64,000 nucleotides of DNA from Novakomyces olei (taxonomy: Eukaryota; Ascomycota; Novakomycetes; Novakomycetales; Novakomycetaceae): positions 2,310,001 to 2,374,000 of the forward strand of contig JADEYG010000007.1 of NCBI GenBank assembly GCA_016906335.1. The letters run 5' to 3'. The position numbers and the translations under genes were made by a program. Below are positions 19,359 through 29,548 of the stretch, one piece after another. Below the pieces are notes generated by a model. It worked only from the letters and a program-made list of their open reading frames with translations, made no database searches and was not told the DNA's origin. Numbering within the stretch: the first letter of the stretch is position 1; every line of letters begins with the position of its first letter.

Positions 19359-20461
19359 TCACAACTCATAAATACGCACCAAAGCATCCGAGTATATAAA
19401 GCGTTGAGGATATGTGCGAGTGCTGCCGTCCCCAACAACGGCAATTTGACGTGGGTTCAATTTTTCACTGGCACGAGTCGCGGCTAAAAACTGTTCCAAC
19501 GTCTCCGCATTTCTCTCTGTTGCAGAAAGCAAGATTCGGCAGTTTGGTTGTAATTCACGTGCAGCCGCAAACGATCTTACCAGTTCGTCACATACAAGAG
19601 GATCGTAGGTCTGGGAGTAAGCAAAACGTACATTGAAGTTTTCAATACTTGCTCGCACAATAAAGTTTAAAGACAAATGCTTGATAAGAAAATGACAAAA
19701 ATTAATTAAAACTAACGAAATGATTCGAATTAAAATAAATAAAGCATAAAATAAAAGACGCAACATACAATATCAGCACCAATAACAAAATCAACAGCTT
19801 CAAGCGGAATATTTTCGCCCCACATGTACTCCATAACGTGCATATTTCCGCATTCATTGACGGCCGCAGTATTAATCGCTCGCTCACACGCCTCGGGGCT
19901 ACCATCTGTAGCCAGAATAGAGGCTTTAGGCAGAATTTTACTGAGAAGTGCGCTGCAAAATGCAGTTCCACAGCCAAGCTCAAGCACGTTTTTCGTGTCT
20001 GACTTCAATAGATCTTTTTGATACAAAAGAAATTCTCCAAGTGCCAAAGCCGCTGGCCATGTCTGCAGACCCGTTGTCCCGGCGGCGGAAATCAGGCCAC
20101 GCGATTCGTGTACAGTGAGGGTTAAATCTTCGTCTGTATATACGACAGGCACCAACTGCCATGCAGAATCTTTATGGTTAGGATTAGCAGCAATTGCTAG
20201 AGATACGATGACATCATATAGCGATTCGTGAACCTCTACTGCTTCACGCTCGAGGCAAGACAAAAAGCGTTTACACACGAGAGCTGTGTAGCGCAAAAGA
20301 TTGGGCGAATTTTGTGCTTGTTGCAATATTTTAATCGCTAATTCTTGCTGCTCGTACGTCCATTGCTCACAGGCGCTCGGAGGCTGAAATGTAAAATCAA
20401 AAGGAGCAATTCGTTGATAGAATTGCTTGCGAAACCATTCAGCGTTATCCATACGGCTCAT
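19359..20461 (-). CDS. EFM3: EFM3/FAM86-type protein-lysine methyltransferase (eEF2 lysine)
   Basis: SAM-dependent seven-beta-strand methyltransferase; yeast Efm3 and human EEF2KMT methylate a lysine of elongation factor 2. Two exons (20461-19769 and 19610-19359) give 314 aa. The 158-bp intron has donor gtatgt and ends gcttactcccag; it joins GADI to TYDPLVCDELV in frame. The N-terminal region holds the family signature ESRGLISAAGTTGLQTWPAA (about 120-140), followed by SAM motif I VLELGCGTAF (about 158-167) and the acidic ATDGS loop. The post-motif GADI-TYDP takes the place of the substrate-binding region of the family. Length matches the family (about 330). Methylation of eEF2 is inferred from family only. 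Confidence 0.85.
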
Positions 20462-20670
20462 ATAATTTTGGCATCCATCTTTTCAGTATTGATATTTGAC
20501 CTTTATTTCTCCCCTATAAAGCGAGCTTTAAATGGCGTCTGAGTTTGATTATAGTTTGACTCTTATTTTCTTCCGATCACGAATGAACTGATGATCATTG
20601 ATAGCTCAATGGTCCGCCACAGGCCACAATGGTCGTAGCAGCAACAATGTAATTTTGGTTGCAGGCTATT

Positions 20671-20973
<303 letters not shown>

Positions 20974-21263
20974 GTAAGTACTATGCTACCTTGCTTCCTA
21001 TATAGGCAATAATTACCTTTTACCTTTTACCTTGTACAAGGACAACGCTTTGCTCCTTGTGATAAGGCCTTGTCCCTTGTCCTCAAGGGAACACCTTGTT
21101 ATCCCTTTATTCCGTTCGCCTCGTTCCTTGTTCTTTGTTTCTCACATAGTATAAATAGATGCCTCTGACCCCCTTGAGGGCAGAGTAGTTAATTCTTGAA
21201 TTGATTCTATTACTATCTATTCTTGCCCAGTCCAGCGCGCGATCACGAAGATCAACCGCTAAC

Positions 21264-21264
21264 A

Positions 21265-21354
<90 letters not shown>
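21264..21354. repeat. Second (ATT)n microsatellite, about 90 bp
   Basis: Pure att run 300 bp downstream of the larger one. Confidence 0.97.
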
Positions 21355-21356
<2 letters not shown>

Positions 21357-21440
21357 TACGTCATAAATGCCCTCAAATTGCCAACGCCACGTATGGGCAC
21401 AATTAACAAATCAAAAATCAAATACACAAAGGTACCCAAA

Positions 21441-21704
21441 ATGAGCTCAGGAAAGCCAGAAAGTTTTGCGGATAAAGCGTCCGACGGCATCAAAGGTAAT
21501 ATTTGCTACCGATTTCATTCACTGATCCACTAAGGCGCTTTTAATGCTGTGCACGGAGCCGGTGAGGAATTACGTGGCTCGATCAACCGAGCCGTTGACA
21601 ATCTTGACAAGGATGCAACTACCACAAGTCATGATGCGACAATAGGAAAAGGTCGTGCTGAGGTTGAGCGTGCAGAGCAGCAACTGCATAATTCTGGAAA
21701 ATAG
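21441..21704 (+). CDS. Small hydrophilic (stress-type) protein, 74 aa
   Basis: Two exons (21441-21495 and 21535-21704) split by a 39-bp intron with donor gtaata and acceptor cactaag. The product, starting MSSGKPESFADKASDGIKGA, is very hydrophilic, rich in Ala/Glu/Asp/Lys, and has no Cys or Trp. It looks like a small amphipathic-helix protein of the CsbD or heat-shock/LEA kind (GAFNAVHGAGEELRGSINRA), which fungi often express under stress. I do not recognise a named family for certain. Precise splicing and a stop right after a natural Lys end support a real gene. Confidence 0.6.
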
Positions 21705-22159
21705 AGAGGCTACACACTACTCAGCGTTTAATATAGGAAATAGCAAATCTGGAGCTAGACATTTCCTTATTAATGTTATTTTAAATTCACTTGATGGGCT
21801 TGCAATACGCATAGATTTGGTTGGATTTGTTAATTCCATTTCGCTTTTTAGTGCATAGAACTCGCTTCAACCGAACAGAGCCTGGAAAGGCCGAATGAAC
21901 AGAAAGGCGAATATGCAATTCGGAACCAATAAAATTTTCGGGCTCGTGCGTTCGATTGAAAGCGTCCCAGTTTAGGAAAAAAGCCCCCAAGCTCAGCCCA
22001 ATCACACAGAGCAAATTAACAAAAGGACCTCTAAGCGTTAGATTGTAGGAATAATAGCAAGAGTCAAATTGTCATTATATATATATTAACAGTCCATCGT
22101 TGTACTAATAATCGTCAGAAATGGTCGATTTGAACTTTCGCACAACGATTAGTATCGTG
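21705..22159. other. Intergenic before tRNA-Lys
   Basis: No coding frame that I would defend; the short frames at 21655-22014 overlap on both strands and have no features. Confidence 0.55.
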
Positions 22160-22243
22160 TCCCGCATAGCTCAATTGGAAGAGCGTCAGACTCTTATCTG
22201 CGGATTTATCTGAAAGTCGTGGGTTCGAGCCCCACTGTGGGAG
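22160..22243 (+). tRNA. tRNA-Lys(CTT) with 11-nt intron
   Basis: Full cloverleaf: acceptor TCCCGCA/TGTGGGA (one G-T pair), D arm GCTC-AATTGGAA-GAGC, anticodon stem TCAGA/TCTGA, T arm GTGGG-TTCGAGC-CCCAC, discriminator G. The anticodon CTT is at 22193-22195, flanked by T and A. An 11-nt insert (22197-22207) after position 37 is a standard place for a nuclear pre-tRNA intron. The A box (TAGCTCAATTGG) and B box (GGTTCGAGCCC) are intact. Mature length is 73 nt before CCA addition. Confidence 0.95.
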
Positions 22244-22249
22244 TTCTCC

Positions 22250-22254
22250 TTTTT
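22250..22254 (+). terminator. Pol III terminator of tRNA-Lys
   Basis: T5 run six bases after the discriminator base, followed by further T-rich sequence. Confidence 0.8.
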
Positions 22255-22883
22255 GTTCTTTTATTCTTTCTCGGTATTATTCCAGCATAATATATACCAC
22301 AATATTTGTTTTATTTTTTTTCAGACCGACAATAATCGACTGACGTGAACACGTTTTACGGCAATCTATAAATGCCCTATCTGATTGAGAGCGACTGTGG
22401 TTGGTACGTAAAAATACAAGTTAAGCAACTAAAAGCCCTGATCGATTGCGTTAAACTAATTTAATTATTTTCCATGGTAATCATTATGAGCGTAATTTTC
22501 CCCTTAAACTTCCTAATCAAACTAAAAATACAAGAAACATCATCATTGGCAGTCAACGGCGCATGCAAAAAATCAAGAGAGAACAAAATAACAGGGAAAA
22601 AAAAATCGAGCATCAATCAAAATCATCCCCCCTTTGGCAGACGCCAATAAAAAAACGATGATCAACTTGCACAAGCAATATCAGCACTTTAAAGGCAGAT
22701 ACATCCCATGTGAAAATAGTCCTGCCTTTTCCCTTGTCTGGCAAAAGACCCTTTTTCAGCGCGTAAATAATGTATTACAAACATAGTTCATGAAGATAAA
22801 ACAGAATTTGGAACCTCACGGCGTGCAAGCATGACAAACCCGCCGCAAAACGACAAGAATTGCCGAGCGGCTAACGGCAAAAC

Positions 22884-22899
22884 GGGGGGGGGGGGGGGG
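22884..22899 (+). repeat. G16 homopolymer
   Basis: Sixteen G in a row; could fold as a quadruplex, or could be a place where sequencing length is unreliable. Confidence 0.9.
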
Positions 22900-23123
22900 T
22901 CGGGCAGTAATAGGCAGTAACAAAAAAAGGATAAAAGCCATGAAAACATTACATCAACAAGACGATTTGCAAGGACTAAAACCTACAAAACAAATAGAGC
23001 GACACCAAAAAAAAAAGCAAAACAAATAAAAAATCAACAAATAAAAAGATCAACAAATAAAAGAAACAAATAAAAAGATCAACAAATAAAAGAAAACAAA
23101 TAAAAAAAACCCCCAAAAACCCC

Positions 23124-26100
23124 CTACTTCCCTCCAAGAACAGAGGGAGCGTGAGTGCTTGCGCTGGGAGACGTGGGCACACCGTCGTACCGTTTATGCC
23201 CGAGCCGGTTGGCGGCCTCAGAGACAAGAGTGGACACGGGCAGCATCAAGGCAACAGACGTCATTGTCGTATTCGACCCTGTACGCAGCCGCAGATTACG
23301 CTGATGCTCGTCCGTGATTCCAGAGCCATCGGGCAGTCGGAGCACGGGCCGCTGGTGCCGAAGCAGCTGGTGGTACCTGCCCCGCCTGATCCTGAGAATA
23401 AACCCTAAATTATGCTGCAAGAGGGAGACTACGTCATCCGGCGAAGCGAGCAGAGACCCCTCTGATCCGGCACTGTGCGGGCCGAGTCCTTCCTCCATAT
23501 CGTCACTGCTCCCACTGCCTCCGTCTGCTTTAGCCGACGATGTCTGCCTCTGCCTCTGCCTTTGCTTTAGCCGCCGATGCCGGCTGCCCTTGCGGCTAAA
23601 GAGCCGTGAAGGCAGAGCAAACAGGGCTTCCATCCAGCCAATAAGGCGGAGGATAGTGGGGATGGGCACAACGGCTCTAACCAGCCAATCAGGAGTGAGC
23701 CGGACGGCAGCTCCGATAGGCAGAGATATTACGCCAAACACGATAGAGATGGCCCAACCTTTCCCGTCGATACGGTCGACGGAGAAGGCGGCTCCTCCAA
23801 CAAACACGATGAGCACCTGTGCTCCGACCATAATGCAAAAGATGAGGATAAAGAGCCAATTGCGATATATGCCGACCAGGATATTAAGGTCCTTGTTGAT
23901 TGTACGGTTATTGAGCTCGTTGAAGATTTGCATCCATACAAAAGTGTTGAAGACGATAGAGCTCATCTCGTTTGTGCGTGGGTCATAGTGAAAGATCTGG
24001 CTGCCTCTAAAATGTAAGACGAGTGTCACTGTCAGCTGGTACGCTGCCTGAGCAAGGATCATCTTCCACATATCGAACGAGATGAGAGAAGCCGTCTTGG
24101 GCTCCGGCCGGCGGTCGAGCATGCTCTCCACTGGCGGATCTGTGGCAAGAGCAAGGGCAGCCAGAGTGTCCATGATCAGATTGACCCAGAGCAGCTGGAC
24201 GGCAGAGAGTACAGAGGACTGGTCAGCACTGGCAACGGAGGAGATAAACGTGAGCAAAACGGCTCCGACATTAACAGTCAGCTGAAACTGTAAAAACTTT
24301 TTAACTGCATCGTTAACAGCTCGACCCCACAGCAGAGCCTTTACGATAGAGGAGAAATTGTCGTCCAGCAGGATTATATCAGAGGCCTCCTTGGCCACCT
24401 CTGTGCCACTCTGGCCCATACTAAAACCAACATCTGCCCTCTTGAGCGCTGGCCCATCGTTGGTGCCATCTCCAGTAACGGCCACTACGTTTCCCAAGTC
24501 TTTAAGCGTCTGCACTAGAATCTGCTTGTCCATTGGCGAGGATCGTGCTAGAACCTGCAAACGGGGCACTGTATCCATCCTTGTGGCATTGTCAAGCGCC
24601 CGGAAATGAGGGCCGTCGAGGACTACTCCACCTGGGTCAAGGATCCCACACTGCTTGGCTATCGCCCTGGCTGTTACGGGATTGTCTCCAGTGACCATTC
24701 TCACTACGACTCCGGCCCGTTTACACGCAGCCACTGCGGAAGGCACATCCGGTCGGATCGGGTCCATGATCCCGACCAGGCCGACAAACGTCATTTCTTT
24801 AAAGGCATCCGCCCACTCTATCTCTGTGCCTGAGCCTTCCAGAAGATGAGCTCCTTTCGGTGGCCACGACTCGAAGTGCCGGCAGCTGAGCCCGAGCGTG
24901 CGCAGTGAGTTTTGAGCGTACGTGAGCATTACCCGCTTTGACAGCTGCTGCTCTTGCCCGCCAAAGGGTAGAGTGCTAGTAGTAGTAGTAGTAGTACTAG
25001 TATTAGTATTATTTTTAGTATTATTACTAGTATTACTAGTATTATTACTAGTATCATTACTAGTATCATTACTAGTATCATTACTAGTATCATTACTAGT
25101 ATCATTACTAGTATTATTACTAGTATTATTACTAGTATCATTACTAGTATCATTACTAGTATCATTACTAGTATCATTACTAGTATTACTAGTATCATTA
25201 CTAGTACTAGTAGCAGTATTATTACTAGTAGCAGTACCAGGTCCAGCTCCAGTACTAGTAGTATTACTAGTACCAGCTCCAGTACTACTACCAGTACCAG
25301 CACACATGCTGGAGCACTGCTCTAGGACCTTCTCTGGCATTCCCTTGGCGTAAAACATGTACCCGTCCCCTTCACGCACAACGATCCCCATCGCTTTACG
25401 GTCAGAGCTGAAGGGGAACAGCTGCACTATAGGGAACCGTTTCCTCATCTCCTCCACTCTGTCGAGCCCGAGGCACCGTACAGCGAAATCGAGGAGTGCG
25501 CATTCAGTCTTGGAGCCGATAAAATTGCGTTTTCCACTGCCGCCAGCGCTGCTCTCTTTTTTGTTTTTATTTTTGTTTTTGTTTTTGTTTTCGTTTTTAT
25601 TTCTATTTTTTGTACTGCCCGACTCGCTGCCCTCTGCGGCTCCCTGAGTAGAATGGATCTCGTTGGCTGTCGTGTTGAGCGCAATACTGTGCAGCAACAG
25701 CCGCCGCATATCCTCTGGCAGCCGCTGAGCCACGACCGTCTCTGCCGACTCGGCTGTGCCTATAAACCGGGCATAATCCTGTTCCTCTTGCTGTTCTTGT
25801 TCTTGTTCATGTTGCTGTTCTTGTTCATGTTGCTGCTGCTGCTGCTGCTGCTGCTGCCTGCCTCGGCCAGAGTCGGCTGCTTCAGGCCGGTCGAAAAAAA
25901 AAGCTGTTCCAAGCAGTCCAGCGACGACGGTCATATGGTTCTGTGTAAGCGTCCCCGTCTTGTCTGAGCAGACGGTAGTGGCATTGCCCATCGTCTCGCA
26001 GGCACGAAGGACGCGTACGAGGTTATTGTCCCGCTGCATCCGCTTTGTAGCAAAAGCAAGAGCCAAAGTTACAGCAAGCGGAAGTCCCTCTGGAACAGCA

Positions 26101-27755
26101 ACAACGAGCATTGTGACAGAGATAATAAGCGTCTGCATAAACTCTTGGCCCTTTTGCGAGGAAGTGCCCTCGTTGCCAGGAAGGCCAGCACAAAAGCGGA
26201 TAAAGAGAACGATAAAGAGGATAACGGAGGAGCCTCCACCGGCTTTAGCAATAATATCGGCAATACGCCCGAGCCGGAGCTGCAAGGGCGTTACTTCGCT
26301 CTCAACCCTCATCGCCATCAGTGTACGGCCGTTGAAGCTGTTGACTCCGACGGCAGTTACAAGGCACCTGCCTCCGCCCTCCAGCACTTGGCTCCCCGAG
26401 ATCATAAAGGGGTCTAGTTTACGGTTAAAGGCTTCACCAGGAGCAGTTTGCTCAAGGCAAACGGGCGCTGGCAGCTTCCGCACCTGGTCAGACTCGCCCG
26501 TCATGGCCGACTCGTCTACTTTGATGCCTCTGCCTTCCACAAGGACTCCGTCAGCAGTGAGGATATCGCCTGCGTCAAAGGACAAAATGTCTCCGACCAT
26601 TACGTCATGCACGGACACGGAGACGAGTACGCCTGACCGCTCTACTTTGACGGGGTAGTCGTCTACTTTTTTGGACAGCTGCACAAACTGCTTCTCCTTG
26701 CGCCAGTCGTTGACGGACCCGACTACGGTGACAATCAGGATGGCCACTACAATCGCCACGCCCTCGACCCATTCAACATTGGGCAGGCGCTCATGCGTGA
26801 CGGGATCAAACTCGTCCGGCTGGCCAAACGTCTCGTACAGCCCAATGGCGAGAGAGATGATGGCACAGATAGACAGGAGGATAATCACCTTGTCCTTCAT
26901 CGCGTTCCAAAACAGCTCTAGAAAGGAGGCCACGTGGCGCGGAGGCATCTTGTTTTCTCCAAACACTCGTCGACGTACACTGAACGCCGACGACTCTGAG
27001 CCCCTCAGTTTTCCAGACAGCGTTGTCGTTGTCCGCTTTATTATACCCACATGGCCAGCGTTGCTGTTGTTAGAGTTATTGTTATTGTTATTGCCAGGGT
27101 TAGGGTTAATGTCATTATCATGATCAGGGTTAGGGTTATTTCCATTTCCAATGGCAGTGTCATCGTGGTACCTTTGCCGCGGCACAGTCTCGTGCATATC
27201 GAGTCCTTCTGGAGAGGAACAGAGGCCGTCATAGAGGCTCTGTAGGCCGCCCATTGCTCTCAGCACCTCGATAGACTTTGGGTCGATGAGAGCGTGCAGT
27301 TGGCTCTTTGTAAAGGCAAACGGGTTGTCGTGCGCCTCAGCGTCGTCCGTGTGGGCGCGCGGCAGCAGCGGCTGAGACTGAGCCTCAGCGTGAGCCTCAG
27401 ACTGAGCGTGAGACTGAGCGTGAGAACTGTCTGGCCGCCCCGGCGAGTCCGGCGAGAGCAGAGCCTGAGCACTGTCCGGCCGCGTCTCGGCACTGCTCGC
27501 AAAGGACGCTCGGTGGTCAGAATAGCCGGGCACAGCGAGAAGACCTTCATGGCCGTCTCGCTCATTATGGCCGTCAGAGGCAGACGGGTCGGATAGGGCC
27601 ACGATAGAGTGTGAGCGGTCATTTAGCGGAGAGTCCGTATTGATCGAGATCAGAGGAGCGCTCTGGCGCGCCTGTGCTTCCCGCTCATCAGCGGCAGCAG
27701 AAGCGGCAGCGGCAGCAGACGAGTCGGAGCTTTTAGTCGGACACGGCTCAGCCAT
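23124..27755 (-). CDS. PMC1: PMC1-type P2B calcium-transporting ATPase
   Basis: Calcium pump of the plasma-membrane/vacuolar (PMCA, Pmc1) class, 1543 aa, single exon. Seen: TM1-TM2 region (FWNAMKDKVIILL), actuator-domain TGES (AMTGESDQ), TM4 VPEGLPLAVTLALA, phosphorylation site Asp598 in CSDKTGTLTQN, hinge TGDGTNDGPALK (about residue 1093) and the six C-terminal TM segments with WVNLIMDTLAALALATDPP. The start is taken at 27755 (MAEPCPTK); the frame stays open for 36 codons upstream. The N-terminus is long and acidic/Ser-rich. The nucleotide-binding domain carries three simple-sequence insertions: poly-Gln/Glu (about 632-655), Lys/Asn (about 715-735) and an 80-90 residue Asn-Thr-Ser-Asp run (about 835-930). 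The basic C-terminal tail (RRLKQRQRQRQ, then LLQHNLGFILRIRRGRY) could bind calmodulin, as in other P2B pumps; that is inference. Confidence 0.93.
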   Translation of the reverse strand: MAEPCPTKSSDSSAAAAASAAADEREAQARQSAPLISINTDSPLNDRSHSIVALSDPSASDGHNERDGHEGLLAVPGYSDHRASFASSAETRPDSAQALLSPDSPGRPDSSHAQSHAQSEAHAEAQSQPLLPRAHTDDAEAHDNPFAFTKSQLHALIDPKSIEVLRAMGGLQSLYDGLCSSPEGLDMHETVPRQRYHDDTAIGNGNNPNPDHDNDINPNPGNNNNNNSNNSNAGHVGIIKRTTTTLSGKLRGSESSAFSVRRRVFGENKMPPRHVASFLELFWNAMKDKVIILLSICAIISLAIGLYETFGQPDEFDPVTHERLPNVEWVEGVAIVVAILIVTVVGSVNDWRKEKQFVQLSKKVDDYPVKVERSGVLVSVSVHDVMVGDILSFDAGDILTADGVLVEGRGIKVDESAMTGESDQVRKLPAPVCLEQTAPGEAFNRKLDPFMISGSQVLEGGGRCLVTAVGVNSFNGRTLMAMRVESEVTPLQLRLGRIADIIAKAGGGSSVILFIVLFIRFCAGLPGNEGTSSQKGQEFMQTLIISVTMLVVAVPEGLPLAVTLALAFATKRMQRDNNLVRVLRACETMGNATTVCSDKTGTLTQNHMTVVAGLLGTAFFFDRPEAADSGRGRQQQQQQQQQHEQEQQHEQEQEQQEEQDYARFIGTAESAETVVAQRLPEDMRRLLLHSIALNTTANEIHSTQGAAEGSESGSTKNRNKNENKNKNKNKNKKESSAGGSGKRNFIGSKTECALLDFAVRCLGLDRVEEMRKRFPIVQLFPFSSDRKAMGIVVREGDGYMFYAKGMPEKVLEQCSSMCAGTGSSTGAGTSNTTSTGAGPGTATSNNTATSTSNDTSNTSNDTSNDTSNDTSNDTSNNTSNNTSNDTSNDTSNDTSNDTSNDTSNNTSNTSNNTKNNTNTSTTTTTTSTLPFGGQEQQLSKRVMLTYAQNSLRTLGLSCRHFESWPPKGAHLLEGSGTEIEWADAFKEMTFVGLVGIMDPIRPDVPSAVAACKRAGVVVRMVTGDNPVTARAIAKQCGILDPGGVVLDGPHFRALDNATRMDTVPRLQVLARSSPMDKQILVQTLKDLGNVVAVTGDGTNDGPALKRADVGFSMGQSGTEVAKEASDIILLDDNFSSIVKALLWGRAVNDAVKKFLQFQLTVNVGAVLLTFISSVASADQSSVLSAVQLLWVNLIMDTLAALALATDPPVESMLDRRPEPKTASLISFDMWKMILAQAAYQLTVTLVLHFRGSQIFHYDPRTNEMSSIVFNTFVWMQIFNELNNRTINKDLNILVGIYRNWLFILIFCIMVGAQVLIVFVGGAAFSVDRIDGKGWAISIVFGVISLPIGAAVRLTPDWLVRAVVPIPTILRLIGWMEALFALPSRLFSRKGSRHRRLKQRQRQRQTSSAKADGGSGSSDDMEEGLGPHSAGSEGSLLASPDDVVSLLQHNLGFILRIRRGRYHQLLRHQRPVLRLPDGSGITDEHQRNLRLRTGSNTTMTSVALMLPVSTLVSEAANRLGHKRYDGVPTSPSASTHAPSVLGGK
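24975..25245. repeat. Coding microsatellite (tactagtatcat) in calcium ATPase
   Basis: Imperfect 9/12-bp units of tactagtatcat and tactagtatta on the plus strand, all in frame, encode the Asn-Thr-Ser-Asn/Asp run of the calcium pump. Confidence 0.9.
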
Positions 27756-29548
27756 GCATAGGAGACTCGCAGGAGACTCGGTGGTCAGGTTAAAGCAGTA
27801 CAGGGAACGGTGCTTTTGTCTCCGAATAAATAGATAGACAGATAAATAGACTGCTCTAAGCACAGCGGGTTACTTGCACGATCAGACTCGAGGCATTCTG
27901 CCGCTAATAGTGCTCGAGACGTTGTTGTATTGGGTTCAGGACTGACTCGACTGCGTTCGACAGTTGTCTAGTTTTGTGTCTGTTTGTGACTAGTGCAGCG
28001 ATTTAGTGCAGCGATTAATGTTTTATTAGTGTTTTATGTCGAGTATATATAGTTTCAGAGGCGGCAAGTGTCAGAGTGGTGCAGTGGTGGTATAGTGGTA
28101 TAGTTATAGTGTCAGAGTGGTATAGTTATAATGTTATAGTGATTTAATGTTATAGTGATATAATGTTATAGCGTTAGAGTGTAGTGGATTAGTATAGTGT
28201 CAGTGGTACAGTTACATAGTGTCTGGGATATAGTGTCAGTCTTATAGTGTCGGTGTATAGTATTCAGATTGGTATAGTACAGAGCTATATTGTTTAATTA
28301 CAGTATCGCCTTCAAGATTGCTCCGACAACGCCGAAACCAGAGTCACAAGTGTACGCTGCGCACTGCCATGAAATGCCCATAGCACTCGCTTCCCAATGC
28401 GCTTACGTGTTTAACGTGTAATTATTATGCATCTAATGTGTAACCTTCCTGCCCAGTCCGGCGACTGCCCAAGTGGCTGGTTTGACACACACGTGTAAAC
28501 GGACGCTGTCTCGCTAACCCACAATTTGCCTCTATTTTCGGGCTATTTCGTTGGTGCGCTTACAAATTATTGTGGCTTTGCGCTTTCGCTTTAATTACAG
28601 CGTGATTATTATTACACCTCCGTGTTTGTCGCGCACTGCGTAACCCCGTTCCGCGACGTCATTGGCAGCGCTCGCACTGCTTACATTACTTGAACGCCAA
28701 CAGAACAGGAGTAGGAGCAGTGTTGTGCACTACAAAGTAGGATTTGCACTATATAAAGTATGTATATGTACACTTCAAAGTAGGATTGTATACAGTAATC
28801 GTCCTGTCTATTCGCCTATATGTAAGCGCTGTGCATTCGCCTTGTAAGCGTCCAAGTATTGTCTATGTATTGTCTATGTATTTTCAATGTATTTTCAATG
28901 TATTTTATGTATTCGCCCATGTACTCGCCTGTGTAAGCGTCTATGTGTAAAATGTGCCTATTAAAAGCGCATGTGAATCAAGATCCGCGTCTCTGCCGTG
29001 GCTTAACGTCCGGCATTTTCAAGTAGTACGTATAGCCCGCATTACGCTAGACCAGGCTCAATTTCATGCTAAGCCACGAACAAGGTCTAGATGTAAGGCT
29101 GAGGCGGAGGCTGCAGGGACTCGCGGTTAAGCCAAGACTTTGCATAAAAGTTTATATTCTAAAACCAATGTGGCTGCTTTTCCACTGCGGCAGGTTGGCC
29201 GCTGGGCTTCGCGTTTGCCGTGCTGTATATACTGTTTGCAGGACCTTGCATATGAATTTATACATATGAATTTATACATATGAGTTTATACATATGAATT
29301 TGTGTGCGCACCGGGCCAATATATTTATGTAATTTCGGTCTAAACATTTCATTATGCCGTTCTACCAGCAATGCTACAAGCAATACTACCAGCAATGCTA
29401 CAAGCACTTCGACAGTTACAGGCACGGGGCCCGTGACAAAGTAGATACGTAGCGCCAAACTATAGTTAGAGGTCACATGCTGCCTATACTGCACTGGACA
29501 ATTACTCTAAAGAAAACAGATAAATTGCCATTATACTACACATAAAGC
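27756..29548. other. 1.8-kb intergenic region, no gene seen
   Basis: Lies upstream of the calcium ATPase and downstream of NUP84. It holds a cryptic repeat of tatagtg/gtcagtg motifs (about 28080-28290), short ctatgtattttcaatgt-type repeats (28855-28920), a tacatatgaattta repeat (29250-29300) and a ctaccagcaatgctacaag-type repeat (29362-29405). Nothing looks coding. Confidence 0.65.
28080..28290. repeat. Cryptic repeat of tatagtg / gtcagtgg units
   Basis: Irregular, interleaved copies of tatagtg, gttatagtg and gtgtcagtg; degenerate microsatellite. Confidence 0.7.

Larger units (their letters stand above)
22244..23123. other. Intergenic, A-rich with G16 homopolymer
   Basis: 3' flank of the calcium ATPase. 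Contains a run of 16 G at 22884-22899 and an A-rich stretch (22980-23110) of aaataaaagatcaac-type imperfect repeats. No gene seen. Confidence 0.7.

Noticed and set aside
27095-27145. Telomere-like ttaggg motifs
   Set aside because: Only two or three short ggttaggg pieces, in frame in the calcium ATPase where they encode Asn-Pro runs.
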